57,968 bases of DNA, from the NCBI GenBank assembly GCA_024234975.1, contig JACKNH010000026.1, forward strand, positions 1-57,968. The letters are read 5' to 3'. Source of the stretch: Gammaproteobacteria bacterium (GTDB lineage: Bacteria > Pseudomonadota > Gammaproteobacteria > Ga0077536). Both the position numbers and the translations under genes were made by a program. The notes beneath the pieces were generated by a model, which saw nothing but the letters and a program-made list of their open reading frames with translations, did no database searches and was not told the DNA's origin. Positions 1 through 7,972 of this stretch are shown one piece after another (within the stretch, counting starts at the first letter, position 1; every line of letters starts with the position of its first letter).

Positions 1-527
1 CCGATTGACTTCGGGTCGCTCATGTTGCCCAACATCTGCACCAGACCGACCAGTGTTCCGATCATTCCCATTGCGGGTGCGGCGTCACCAATGGATTTGA
101 AGATACTGACTCCGACGTCGTGGCGTTCGACTGCGAGATTCATGTCCGTTACCAGGGTACGGCGCACGATCTCCGCATCATGGCCGTCGACCATCAATTC
201 GATGCCTTTGGCAAGAAAGGTATTGTTGGTGACCTTGCTTTCGAGTGCGAGCAATCCACTCTTGCGCACCTCGGTAGCCATTTCAACGGCTTCCTTGATC
301 AGCGCTTCCGGCGACTCCAGCTTGAAGATGAAAGCCTTGATGGCGACCTTGAAACTGGCGAGGAACTGCGACAGCGTGAACTTGATCAGCACGGCGCCGG
401 CGGATCCACCGACGACAATCAACATACTGGGGACATCGACGAATGCCATAGGGCTGCCGCCGAGCACGATCGCGGACAGAATAATACCGATAGCAGCGAC
501 CATCCCGATAAGCGTCGCTAGATCCAT
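1..527 (-). CDS. pomA: Flagellar motor stator protein PomA/MotA, partial (3' end outside window)
   Basis: Inner-membrane stator subunit that, with MotB/PomB, couples ion flow to flagellar rotation. The reverse strand opens with ATG at 527-525 and stays open to the window edge, giving about 175 residues. The N-terminus reads MDLATLIGMVAAIGIILSA, followed by LGGSPMAFVDVPSMLIVVGG; the FVDVPS..IVVGGS pattern is typical of sodium-type PomA. Two membrane segments lie near residues 3-20 and 28-50, then a charged cytoplasmic region, then the start of the third segment with the conserved APAMGMIGTLVGL stretch that carries the functional proline. The C-terminal quarter, and any motB, are missing only because the window ends. 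A FliA-like promoter lies about 117 bases upstream. The family is certain; ion preference is inferred from similarity to PomA. Confidence 0.93.
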   Translation of the reverse strand, partial: MDLATLIGMVAAIGIILSAIVLGGSPMAFVDVPSMLIVVGGSAGAVLIKFTLSQFLASFKVAIKAFIFKLESPEALIKEAVEMATEVRKSGLLALESKVTNNTFLAKGIELMVDGHDAEIVRRTLVTDMNLAVERHDVGVSIFKSIGDAAPAMGMIGTLVGLVQMLGNMSDPKSI

Positions 528-643
528 AGCCAATTTTCCCTCACAGGTGAAACCTCACGTTTAGACCGACGTGCGCGGGACACTCTGGCGCCAGGACGCG
601 CCATTGCCACCGGGTCGAATCAGGCTCCTGGTGGACGACTGAA

Positions 644-671
644 TTATCGGAAGCCGGCAGCTTTATCTTGA
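644..671 (-). promoter_or_regulatory. FliA (sigma-28)-like promoter for the stator gene
   Basis: Read on the minus strand the site is TCAAG (671-667), a 15-base spacer, then TCCGATAA (651-644). The E. coli FliA consensus is TAAAGTTT-N11-GCCGATAA; the -10 matches at 7 of 8 positions and the -35 core T-AAG is kept. It lies about 117 bases before the stator ATG. Three more sites in this window share the same element order and spacing. Confidence 0.55.
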
Positions 672-881
672 GACGGCTTGCAGGGTATTTCCGACCTCGT
701 AGCAACGGGCCGCGACGGTATCCGGCTGCTTGCTGCCGATGGTCGGAGACCCGCCTGATTTACGCCATCCGCCCAGCCCTGCGCTCATCGGCCCGGACGA
801 AGTCTGGAAGGGTCCGATTCCCATCTGGACGCTGTGCCGGGGCCAACCTGCAGAAGTCGACGTAACGGGGTATTAAGGTGT

Positions 882-909
882 TAAAGAAAGCGCGAGTCAC
901 GCCCGATAG
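882..909 (+). promoter_or_regulatory. FliA (sigma-28)-like promoter for the pilin operon
   Basis: TAAAG (882-886), 15-base spacer, CCCGATAG (902-909). The expected start of transcription is near 916-918, leaving a leader of about 45 bases before the pilin ATG at 963. The -35 core is perfect and the -10 matches 6 of 8 bases of GCCGATAA. Confidence 0.5.
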
Positions 910-962
910 CGTAAGCGTGGTGCAACCCACTCAGGGCCTTAATTTACCGCGGGAGTACAACA

Positions 963-1556
963 ATGATTCGCAAGTCCATTCAGCGTGGTTTCACGCTGAT
1001 CGAAATGATCGGCGTCATGGCGGTCATCGCCATACTTGGTTCTGTCGCCGCACCGAAGATATTTGATGCCATTGAGGACGCCAAGGTTTCAGCATTCATC
1101 CAGCAGGTCAATGCGCTGAGTCAGGCCGTTGCGAAATTCCAGACAGATACCGGCCGCTGGCCCCGCCATAATCCCACCCAGGCGCAAGATCGCTACCACC
1201 AGTTGATTATCAACAGCCTGGACAACACCAACCCCATCCCGGGCTGGCAGGGTCCGTACATTGAAAAGGAACTGACAAATTATCTCAATCGCGCCGGCAA
1301 TCAGGATGTATTCCTGGCGAACAACAACGACCCGAACTGGGCGTGTGATATGGACGGCAATGGTACGCCAGACGGTCAATTCATCATTTACCGCGTGGAT
1401 GGCGTCTCCGACGCACTGGCCGAGAAGGTCAGCAATATCTTTGACGGCGACGGCGGTGTTGTGACCGGCACCGGCGCCTGGAAGAAAGCTGGCAAGGTGC
1501 GGCGCTACCAGGGTACCCATGCCAGCATCCTGGAAGTGTGCCTGGCAAGTATCTGA
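963..1556 (+). CDS. Prepilin-like protein (type IV pilin / type II pseudopilin), first of two
   Basis: Structural subunit of a pilus or pseudopilus, inserted in the inner membrane and processed by a prepilin peptidase that is not encoded here. The leader MIRKSIQRG is short and basic; cleavage is expected after G9, giving a mature start FTLIE with the conserved Glu at position 5. A hydrophobic helix (residues 10-32) follows. Two cysteines, C128 and C193, could form the C-terminal disulfide loop of type IV pilins. An Asp-rich stretch (DMDGNGTPDG) next to C128 resembles a calcium loop of major pseudopilins. The start has a GGGAG ribosome site about 7 bases upstream. It heads the operon, directly before the ATPase, so it is probably the major subunit. 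At 197 residues it is somewhat longer than MshA or GspG. Confidence 0.88.
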   Translation: MIRKSIQRGFTLIEMIGVMAVIAILGSVAAPKIFDAIEDAKVSAFIQQVNALSQAVAKFQTDTGRWPRHNPTQAQDRYHQLIINSLDNTNPIPGWQGPYIEKELTNYLNRAGNQDVFLANNNDPNWACDMDGNGTPDGQFIIYRVDGVSDALAEKVSNIFDGDGGVVTGTGAWKKAGKVRRYQGTHASILEVCLASI

Positions 1557-1591
1557 CAAGTTCGAAAATTCTCTGACAGGATTGACGATCC

Positions 1592-3280
1592 ATGGCCGTA
1601 CCGGCAACTGAACTGCTGCACGGCGATGGGTCGCTCCTGAAGCCCCTCGGTCAGCGCCTGCTTGACGCTGGCGTCATCAGCCAGGCGCAACTCAACCTCG
1701 CCCTGCGCGAAAAGGACCGTACCGGGATCTATCTCGGGACCGCACTGGTCAACCTGGGATTCATCACTGATGACATCCTGACCAACTCGCTCGCTGCCGA
1801 AACACATACTCAGGTCGTCGACGTCAATAACGTCATCATCGACGATCAGGTGTTGAAGCGCGTACCCTACGAGATGGCCAAGCGCTACCGCCTGCTGCCG
1901 TTGAGTGAAGCAGGCGATACGCTGACCGTTGCCATGGCCGATGCATTCGATGTTGTCGCCATCGATGCCCTGGAGAAGCACACCTCGATGGTGGCCGACG
2001 TCACCAGTGCGCCGGAGAGTGACATCGTCGAAGCCCTGGAGCGCCATTACGCCCAGAGCAACTCCATCGAAGACACTGTCGAATTGCTGATGCGCAGTTC
2101 GGCGACCGACGACTTCGACGTTCCCGCCGAATCACCGATGATCCGCCTGGTCGACCAGATCGTCGCCCTCGCAATCAAGTTGCGGGCGACCGACATCCAT
2201 GTCGAGCCTGATGAAAAGGTCATGCGTGTACGCATGCGGGTGGACGGTGTGTTACGCCAGGAACTGCTGATCCCGATCCGCCTGCGTGACGGACTTATCG
2301 CACGCCTCAAACTGATGGCGGACGTCAACATCACGGAAAAAAGACTGCCACAGGATGGCCGGTTCCGCTTCCTGTATGGCCGACGCGAGATTGACCTTCG
2401 CGTGTCTACTCTGCCAACCCACCACGGTGAAAGCGTCGTCATGCGCATTCTGGATTCGGCCGATACCCGCCCGGGTTTTGCCGATCTGGGTCTGCCGGGC
2501 CCGGCGCGCGAAAAACTTGAAGAGATGCTCGAACACCCGTTCGGCATGATTCTAGTCACCGGCCCGACCGGCAGCGGCAAGACCACCACGCTGTACTCGC
2601 TGTTAAGCGAGATTGACGCTGTCCAACGCAGCATCTTCACGCTCGAAGACCCCATCGAATACTCCATTCCGCTGGTGCGCCAGACCCAGGTGCGAACCGA
2701 TATCGGCATGACCTTCGCCGCCGGCTTGCGGGCGCTGCTGCGGCAGGACCCGGATGTCGTATTGATCGGTGAAATGCGCGATCTGGAAACCGCCCAACTC
2801 GCGGTTCGCGCGGCTTTGACCGGACATCTTGTCTTCACGACGTTACATACCAACAATGCGGTCGGCGTTATCCCGCGGCTGGTGGATATGGGCGTTGAAC
2901 GTTACCTGCTGCCGGCAGCACTGTCCGCGGTCGTCGGCCAGCGGCTGATTCGCAAGATATGCAGTGAATGCGCCGAGCCGGACCCGGATGCCGCGCGTTG
3001 GCGCGATCAGTTCCCGGAATTGCTCGGCGACGCCACCTCACTGATGCGTGGCCATGGATGTCCGGCCTGCAAGCAGAGCGGTTTTCGCGGACGCCGCGCG
3101 ATTTTCGAGTTGCTGGTGCTCGACGACGATTTTCATGATGCCATTCTGGCCCGTGCCAACGCCAGGGAGCTGGAAAGTATCGCCATGGGCAAAGGTATGC
3201 GGACCATGCTGATGGATGGGATGCGTCACGCCGCCGCCGGCGACACTTCCGCCGCCGAAGTCCTGCGTGTCGTTCGCTAG
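1592..3280 (+). CDS. GspE/PilB/MshE-family assembly ATPase
   Basis: Cytoplasmic hexameric ATPase that drives pilus or pseudopilus extension. Residues 1-150 form an MshEN/T2SSE-N-type domain with two motif copies 29 residues apart (PLGQRLLDAGVIS at 18 and YLGTALVNLGFIT at 47). In both, the Arg that begins the c-di-GMP-binding motif is replaced (Pro, Tyr), as is the closing Gln (Lys, Glu), so ligand binding is doubtful. The catalytic core has Walker A GPTGSGKTT near 323-331, an Asp box, and Walker B DPDVVLIGEMRD near 386-397. A tetracysteine zinc site (CSEC near 456, CPAC near 490) is typical of the extension, not retraction, subfamily. Length 562 matches MshE/PilB. It lies 35 bases after the pilin and 12 before the platform gene. 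Confidence 0.93.
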   Translation: MAVPATELLHGDGSLLKPLGQRLLDAGVISQAQLNLALREKDRTGIYLGTALVNLGFITDDILTNSLAAETHTQVVDVNNVIIDDQVLKRVPYEMAKRYRLLPLSEAGDTLTVAMADAFDVVAIDALEKHTSMVADVTSAPESDIVEALERHYAQSNSIEDTVELLMRSSATDDFDVPAESPMIRLVDQIVALAIKLRATDIHVEPDEKVMRVRMRVDGVLRQELLIPIRLRDGLIARLKLMADVNITEKRLPQDGRFRFLYGRREIDLRVSTLPTHHGESVVMRILDSADTRPGFADLGLPGPAREKLEEMLEHPFGMILVTGPTGSGKTTTLYSLLSEIDAVQRSIFTLEDPIEYSIPLVRQTQVRTDIGMTFAAGLRALLRQDPDVVLIGEMRDLETAQLAVRAALTGHLVFTTLHTNNAVGVIPRLVDMGVERYLLPAALSAVVGQRLIRKICSECAEPDPDAARWRDQFPELLGDATSLMRGHGCPACKQSGFRGRRAIFELLVLDDDFHDAILARANARELESIAMGKGMRTMLMDGMRHAAAGDTSAAEVLRVVR

Positions 3281-3292
3281 CCCGTACCACTG

Positions 3293-4495
3293 ATGCCAAT
3301 CTATCGCTACCGCGCCATCAACAAGTCCGGCGACGCTATCGTAGGGACGATGGAGGCGGACACGCCGGCGGCACTAGAGCGCCTGCTGCGCGACATCGGC
3401 TACTGGTTGACGGATTCCAGAACAACCAGTGGCGGCAGGCGCGATGCCATAAAGGTCAAGGTTTCCCGGCGCGAACTTATCGATTTCTGCAGCGCCATGG
3501 CAGCGATGCTGGAAGCCGGCGTACCTGTCATCGATGCAATGCAGACCATGTGCAAGGAGAGTCCCAACGCGGGCTTCCGTGGTGTCCTGCAAGATGTTGC
3601 GCTGAATATTGAAGGTGGCGTATCGGTAACCGAAGCGTTGCGTGCGCATCCGGGCGTGTTCAACCCGCAGCTCACCAGCATCATCAATGCCGGTGAATTC
3701 AGCGGCAACCTGGCCACCGCCTTCACCGAAGTAATGCGTTACCTCGAGTGGCTGGATGGATTGATCGCGGACATCAAGCAGGTCAGCATCTATCCCGCCA
3801 TGGTGTTGATCGCGGTGGGTCTGTTCGTTTTGCTGCTTTTCAGCTTCGTCGTACCAACATTCACCAACCTGCTGCGACAGTTGGACATCGAGCTGCCGTT
3901 GGTGACGCTACTGGTCATGAGTGCGGGGGACTTCGCCCGGAGCTACTGGCCGTTACTGCTCGGTACGCCGGCCGCCTGCTATGCGGCCGTGAAGCTCGGC
4001 TGCCGCCACTCGCCGGAGTTTGCCGTTCTGGTCGACCGGTTCAAACTGAGCCTTCCGGTGATTGGCGAGATCCTGCGGATGATTGCCCTCTCGCGCTTTT
4101 CGCACACCATGTCGATGCTGATCCGTTCGGGCGTGCCCATGCTGCAAGCACTGGAACTGAGCGAACGCCTGGTGGGCAACCGGGTCATCAGCCGGGCCAT
4201 CGCGAATGCCTGTCTCGCGGTCAATGAAGGCCAGACGATGACCTCGGTGCTGCGCCAGTGCGACGCATTCACCCCGATGATTCTCAGAATGATGGTCGTG
4301 GGCGAGGAAACCGGCACCATGGATCGTTCCCTGACCCATGTATCAGCCCGATTCGACTCCGAGATTCCACGCCGAATCAAGCGGTTATTCAGTATTCTGG
4401 AGCCCACTATCACGTTGCTGCTGATCGCGCTGGTCGGGACGGTCGCAATGTCCATTTTCCTCCCGTTCATGGAGCTCATGGGCGGGATCCTCTAG
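3293..4495 (+). CDS. GspF/PilC/MshG-family inner-membrane platform protein
   Basis: Polytopic platform protein that the assembly ATPase turns to add pilin subunits. Two homologous cytoplasmic GspF domains occupy about 60-185 and 265-390. Each is followed by membrane helices, clearest near 165-195 (IYPAMVLIAVGLFVLLLFSF) and 370-395 (TITLLLIALVGTVAMSIFLP). The family-typical start MPIYRYRAINKSGDAIVG and the segment SMLIRSGVPMLQALELS are present. Length 400 is normal. It follows the ATPase by 12 bases, so the two are very likely co-translated. Nothing is missing; MSHA versus type II secretion assignment rests on the gene order further down. Confidence 0.93.
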   Translation: MPIYRYRAINKSGDAIVGTMEADTPAALERLLRDIGYWLTDSRTTSGGRRDAIKVKVSRRELIDFCSAMAAMLEAGVPVIDAMQTMCKESPNAGFRGVLQDVALNIEGGVSVTEALRAHPGVFNPQLTSIINAGEFSGNLATAFTEVMRYLEWLDGLIADIKQVSIYPAMVLIAVGLFVLLLFSFVVPTFTNLLRQLDIELPLVTLLVMSAGDFARSYWPLLLGTPAACYAAVKLGCRHSPEFAVLVDRFKLSLPVIGEILRMIALSRFSHTMSMLIRSGVPMLQALELSERLVGNRVISRAIANACLAVNEGQTMTSVLRQCDAFTPMILRMMVVGEETGTMDRSLTHVSARFDSEIPRRIKRLFSILEPTITLLLIALVGTVAMSIFLPFMELMGGIL

Positions 4496-4518
4496 TCCGC
4501 CAACGGGCCAAACCTTCT

Positions 4519-4546
4519 TCAAGAAACAGATACTTATTGCCGATAA
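4519..4546 (+). promoter_or_regulatory. FliA (sigma-28)-like internal promoter before the second pilin gene
   Basis: TCAAG (4519-4523), 15-base spacer, GCCGATAA (4539-4546), a perfect -10 match to the FliA consensus. The predicted transcription start falls at or within a base or two of the ATG at 4553, so a transcript from here would be leaderless for the pilin. There is no ribosome site before that ATG, which agrees. Confidence 0.5.
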
Positions 4547-4552
4547 ACCGGC

Positions 4553-5353
4553 ATGGACAGCAGGCAGTTTCAGGTACGGGGGTTCACGCTCATAGAGCTC
4601 ATCGGCGTGATGGCGATCGTCGCCATCATGGCGTCGGTGATCGCCCCGCGTATGTTCGACGATCTCAAGCGCGCCCGCCGCGACAAGGAAACAACTTCGC
4701 TTGCGAACCTCGGTTCATTGCTGCGCGACTACATTCTCGATACCAAGCATATACCTGCACCTTCGGTCAGCAGCTGGACGACTGCCCTGGCGTCAGTAGC
4801 CAACCTGCCCACCAGCCGAATCGAATTCAACGACCGTGGATTCCGTCGCGGCTATTACGTCGATCCCCGCTTCTTCACCACATCCGACACCAACTTCAGC
4901 GGGTACACCCAACAAGGTGGACTGGTCAACCCGCCGGTTTCTGCGCGCATCATGTTGGTTTCCGTGATGACCGGCAACGCCCCCGCCGCGCCGAACAACT
5001 CGGCGACGTTCGATGCCATCTGGAATCAGACCTCCGCCGCAACGCTGATCGAAGGTCCGGACATCAAGATAGAACGCGTCAATATGCAAACCAGTTTCCA
5101 CCGGGTCATTCTGACAAATGGCCTTGGCAGCCAGGTTTCCTATCAACTCGAAAACGGCAGTAGCTACGCGGTTCCTGCAGCCAGCGGCGGCATGGACGGC
5201 ATGGCCACCCGTTATGTGCTGGCCCGCACCCGGGTCAACCTGTTTGATCAACCGTTCCCTGGTGGCCAGCTTGCGCGCGTGCTGATCGCTGACAGTGACA
5301 AGGCATATGCCTACAGGGATGACGGCGCCGGCTGGACATGGGCAACGCCATGA
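4553..5353 (+). CDS. Prepilin-like protein, second of two
   Basis: Minor or alternative pilin. Leader MDSRQFQVRG, cleavage expected after G10, mature start FTLIE with Glu5, then a hydrophobic helix to about residue 32 (MAIVAIMASVIAPRMF). The N-terminal 35 residues closely resemble the first pilin, but the globular part (35-266) is different and larger, without cysteines, so it probably has a distinct role such as tip or adhesin subunit. The ATG has no Shine-Dalgarno sequence, and no alternative start precedes the cleavage site. The stop overlaps the next ATG (ATGA), showing translational coupling to the MshI-like gene. A FliA-like promoter directly abuts it. Confidence 0.88.
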   Translation: MDSRQFQVRGFTLIELIGVMAIVAIMASVIAPRMFDDLKRARRDKETTSLANLGSLLRDYILDTKHIPAPSVSSWTTALASVANLPTSRIEFNDRGFRRGYYVDPRFFTTSDTNFSGYTQQGGLVNPPVSARIMLVSVMTGNAPAAPNNSATFDAIWNQTSAATLIEGPDIKIERVNMQTSFHRVILTNGLGSQVSYQLENGSSYAVPAASGGMDGMATRYVLARTRVNLFDQPFPGGQLARVLIADSDKAYAYRDDGAGWTWATP

Positions 5354-6738
5354 CGAACACCCATTTCGCCATCAGCTGGATTTACGAAGAGTTTCGCGCC
5401 TGCCGGATACAGCATGGGCAGCTGGTTGCGCAATGGATCGCGCCCATGCCGGTGACCAACCTGCTGGATTTCAATGTCGCACTGGTGCAGGCAAGTGAAG
5501 CACTGGGTATGTTCAACGGTGGCACGCTGGCCATTGCCTACGAGGCCGACGAGCACGCCCACAAGTACCTCGATCTGCCCGCGATGTCCCAGCGGGATCT
5601 GGAACGGCATCTGGAACTGCGGGTTGACCAGGAAAAGCCCTTCGATGGTGAAGCCGCCTGGAGTTACCGGATTCTGAATTCACAGCAACACGGCCATGGC
5701 GCCTTGTTGCACACGATGCCGGCAAGAATACTCAATGCCATCATCCGCATCTGCCACGAAAACCAGCTGACGCCGGTTCGCATGGTGCCGTTGACCGACA
5801 TCATGGCGCAATCCCTCATCACCCATCAGCTGCCAGCCACCGATGTAGTTCTGGTGGTGGCGCTGTTTGATTCCCGGGTTGAATTGGTGGTGACCACCGG
5901 CACCGGCGAAGCCATGTTCGTTCGCGAACTCAGTTACCACTGGCAGACCGACAATCTGGGCCGTTTGCAGCTCGATATCGAACGTACCCTGCTCTACGTC
6001 AAGCAGCGACAACATACCGTCGGCAGGATCCTCGTCATTGGCCGGCAGGCGCGGACCGCAATTACCCAGATCGCCGGGCACTTTGCGGTGCCGGTGGAAC
6101 TGGCCAACGACGGTGAACACGATTGCTTCTGGGCAGGCGCCGTCGCCGCCCTGCCCAACGAAACCACCACAAATCTCATCCCGAAATCCGTTCGACGTTC
6201 GGCCAACAGCAAGCAGTTTCTGCGCGCAGCGACCTGGATTGCCGCCGCATCCGTCCTTTGTGCCGTCGCCATCACCGGGTGGGTCGAGTATCTGCTATGG
6301 AACGCCTCGCGCACCGATCCGCAACGTTTGCAGCGGGCGGTGGACCTGAGAGAAACGCGTGATGTTTATGTCAATCGCATCGCCGACCTCGATGCAAAAC
6401 GGGCAGAGCTGCAGCGCCTGTCGCCGGATCGCCGTTCCATCCCGGCCCAATTCATTGCCCGGCTGGGCGAAATCGTTCCGGAAACTGCGCTGCTGCAACG
6501 GGCTTCGGTTTCATTCGATGGTCAGCAGTGGCAATTCAGTCTGGAGGGCGCCACATTGCCGACCATGTCGGATGCGGTTGCGACCCTGACGCTGATTGAA
6601 CAACACCTTGCTGCCGAGCCGTGGCTGGGAACCATTTCCAACCAATGGCGCAATCAATGGCTGGAACAGCTTCGCAACGGCGCCGCCACCGATCCAGGAC
6701 TCGTCGCTTTCAACGTTGAAGGGGCGCTGGCCCGATGA
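5350..6738 (+). CDS. MshI/PilM-GspL-like pilus assembly protein
   Basis: Probable inner-membrane assembly scaffold. Residues 1-285 have the actin-like (PilM / GspL cytoplasmic) fold signature, with LVVALFDSRVELVVTTGTGE in the middle. One membrane helix follows near 293-315 (AATWIAAASVLCAVAITGWV), then a periplasmic coiled region and a PilN-like ferredoxin-type domain. This is the layout of MshI, in effect a PilM-PilN fusion. The chosen start at 5350 overlaps the previous stop as ATGA; an in-frame ATG four codons upstream (5338) is possible. The C-terminus overlaps the next gene by four bases. Recognition is from layout and position more than from sharp motifs. Confidence 0.72.
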   Translation: MTNTHFAISWIYEEFRACRIQHGQLVAQWIAPMPVTNLLDFNVALVQASEALGMFNGGTLAIAYEADEHAHKYLDLPAMSQRDLERHLELRVDQEKPFDGEAAWSYRILNSQQHGHGALLHTMPARILNAIIRICHENQLTPVRMVPLTDIMAQSLITHQLPATDVVLVVALFDSRVELVVTTGTGEAMFVRELSYHWQTDNLGRLQLDIERTLLYVKQRQHTVGRILVIGRQARTAITQIAGHFAVPVELANDGEHDCFWAGAVAALPNETTTNLIPKSVRRSANSKQFLRAATWIAAASVLCAVAITGWVEYLLWNASRTDPQRLQRAVDLRETRDVYVNRIADLDAKRAELQRLSPDRRSIPAQFIARLGEIVPETALLQRASVSFDGQQWQFSLEGATLPTMSDAVATLTLIEQHLAAEPWLGTISNQWRNQWLEQLRNGAATDPGLVAFNVEGALAR

Positions 6739-7445
6739 CGCTCGATACCGAACGGCGCAACAATCCGCGGCCGGCGCCACCGCCGCCTGCATTCAACCTG
6801 CGGCTGGACAAGATGATCGCCCCGATTATGCGCCGCTTGCAGCCGCCGCTGCGCGGTACGGCAATGCTTTGGCTGCTGACCATCACCTGTGGCCTCTGGT
6901 CCGTATGGAATATTGAGGTACGCATGAACCCGCTGCAGCAATGGATGCAGGCGCTGCATAACGAGATGCAACTTCGAACAGAGCTGGACCGTTTGCAGTC
7001 CCAATGGTCGCCTGCCATCGTCGCCGACCTGGATAACCGCATCGCACAGGCCCGCGCCGCCATTCTTCCCGGCTACCCTGCGCTCGCCGACTGGCTACAT
7101 TCCAAGGCTCGCGACAGCGAACAGCTCGGTATCCGCTTGTCATACGTACTCGGCAACGTTGAGCTGCAACAGCGCGCTGATTATCTGATGATCGTTCCAT
7201 TGGAACTGACCTTCAACCTTGTTCCCGGTCAGTCCGTCAACGGCTATCAGAAGCTGATGCAGCAGCTATTTGCCTTGCACGATGGACGCTGGGCATTGGA
7301 ACTGCGCGGTGTCGAAGTCGAATCCGGCGAAGCGGGCGCGGAATCCATGAAGACAACCCTGGGTGTATGGATATTCGCCGACCCGGCCAACCTGGCTTCG
7401 GGTGCGGACGAACTGGCCTCGGTCCACAATGGAGTGTCGCGATGA
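6735..7445 (+). CDS. MshJ/PilO-GspM-like pilus assembly protein
   Basis: Bitopic inner-membrane protein of the alignment complex. A proline-rich cytoplasmic N-terminus (about 40 residues, NNPRPAPPPPAFNLR) precedes one membrane helix near 41-60 (GTAMLWLLTITCGLWSVWN), a coiled coil near 65-115 and a periplasmic domain to residue 236. It is coupled on both sides by ATGA overlaps (6735-6738 and 7442-7445). The assignment depends on its place between the MshI-like and MshK-like genes, as in MSHA clusters; the sequence alone is too divergent to be sure. Confidence 0.65.
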   Translation: MTLDTERRNNPRPAPPPPAFNLRLDKMIAPIMRRLQPPLRGTAMLWLLTITCGLWSVWNIEVRMNPLQQWMQALHNEMQLRTELDRLQSQWSPAIVADLDNRIAQARAAILPGYPALADWLHSKARDSEQLGIRLSYVLGNVELQQRADYLMIVPLELTFNLVPGQSVNGYQKLMQQLFALHDGRWALELRGVEVESGEAGAESMKTTLGVWIFADPANLASGADELASVHNGVSR

Positions 7446-7972
7446 ATTTCCTGCAGGATCGCCGGGTCGTCCTTGCCCTCGGTACGCTGGCTATTGCATC
7501 CCTCGTCTGGAACGTCGTCCTCCCCCTCGTTCAGGAGCGCGGTTCCGGAAGCAGCGTCGCGGACGTTGTTGTAGACGCTGGTGTCACCGAAATGCCACAG
7601 CAATCCGTTCCCGGTAACCCGTTGGCCTCGACTGCCGCCACCGGTTCGCCACACGCCGAACGATTTGGCGTACTTGACACGACAGCGCCGGCTGGCCGCG
7701 ACCCGTTCACACTGCCCGCACGCTCACCGCTGGCGCAGCACGTCCGCCAAACCGCAGCCTCGGTTACGACTTCGCCCGCCGCAGGCAACACCACGCAACT
7801 GACAGCTGTCATCGTCACTTCAAGCCTGCGCGCCGCCGTCATTGACGGTGTCGTCACGCAACGTGGAAACAACATCAATGGCAACGCCATTGAACGAATC
7901 GACCCCACCGGTGTTGCGCTTCGCTCGCCCAAGGGACAGGAAAGCTATATCAGTATGAGGAGTGGGAACTGA
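7442..7972 (+). CDS. MshK/PilP-GspC-like protein
   Basis: Small periplasmic connector predicted to link the inner-membrane assembly proteins to the secretin. A single N-terminal membrane helix (residues 9-30, VVLALGTLAIASLVWNVVLP) is followed by a Ser/Thr/Ala/Pro-rich linker. A C-terminal PilP/GspC-HR-like beta domain (about 118-172) holds LTAVIVTSSLRAAVIDGVV and a RIDPTGVALRSPKG turn. Start 7442 was chosen because it forms an ATGA overlap with the preceding stop; the frame runs 25 codons further upstream but that part is antisense-like and lacks a signal. 176 residues fits MshK. The stop shares one base with the secretin ATG. Confidence 0.68.
   Translation: MNFLQDRRVVLALGTLAIASLVWNVVLPLVQERGSGSSVADVVVDAGVTEMPQQSVPGNPLASTAATGSPHAERFGVLDTTAPAGRDPFTLPARSPLAQHVRQTAASVTTSPAAGNTTQLTAVIVTSSLRAAVIDGVVTQRGNNINGNAIERIDPTGVALRSPKGQESYISMRSGN

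Larger units (their letters stand above)
528..962. other. Divergent intergenic region between the stator gene and the pilin operon
   Basis: 435 bases without a supported gene, separating the leftward stator gene from the rightward pilin operon. It holds one FliA-like promoter in each direction (644-671 minus, 882-909 plus). Short open frames here (for example 668-865) have no family likeness and no convincing ribosome site. The middle (660-780) is rich in short GC self-complementary segments, but I could not fit a known riboswitch. Confidence 0.7.

Noticed and set aside
22..564. Rightward open frames over the stator gene
   Set aside because: They are antisense to a clear PomA/MotA coding sequence on the minus strand, have no family likeness, and include its promoter-proximal leader.
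668..865. Small open frame before the pilin gene
   Set aside because: No recognisable protein pattern or ribosome site, and it lies in a promoter region.
660..870. Possible c-di-GMP riboswitch in the pilin leader
   Set aside because: GC-rich helices and a CGGCTGC..GCCGATGG-like segment recalled GEMM, but the required GCAAACC and ACGCAAAGCC-type cores are absent. The FliA-like promoter also lies downstream of it.
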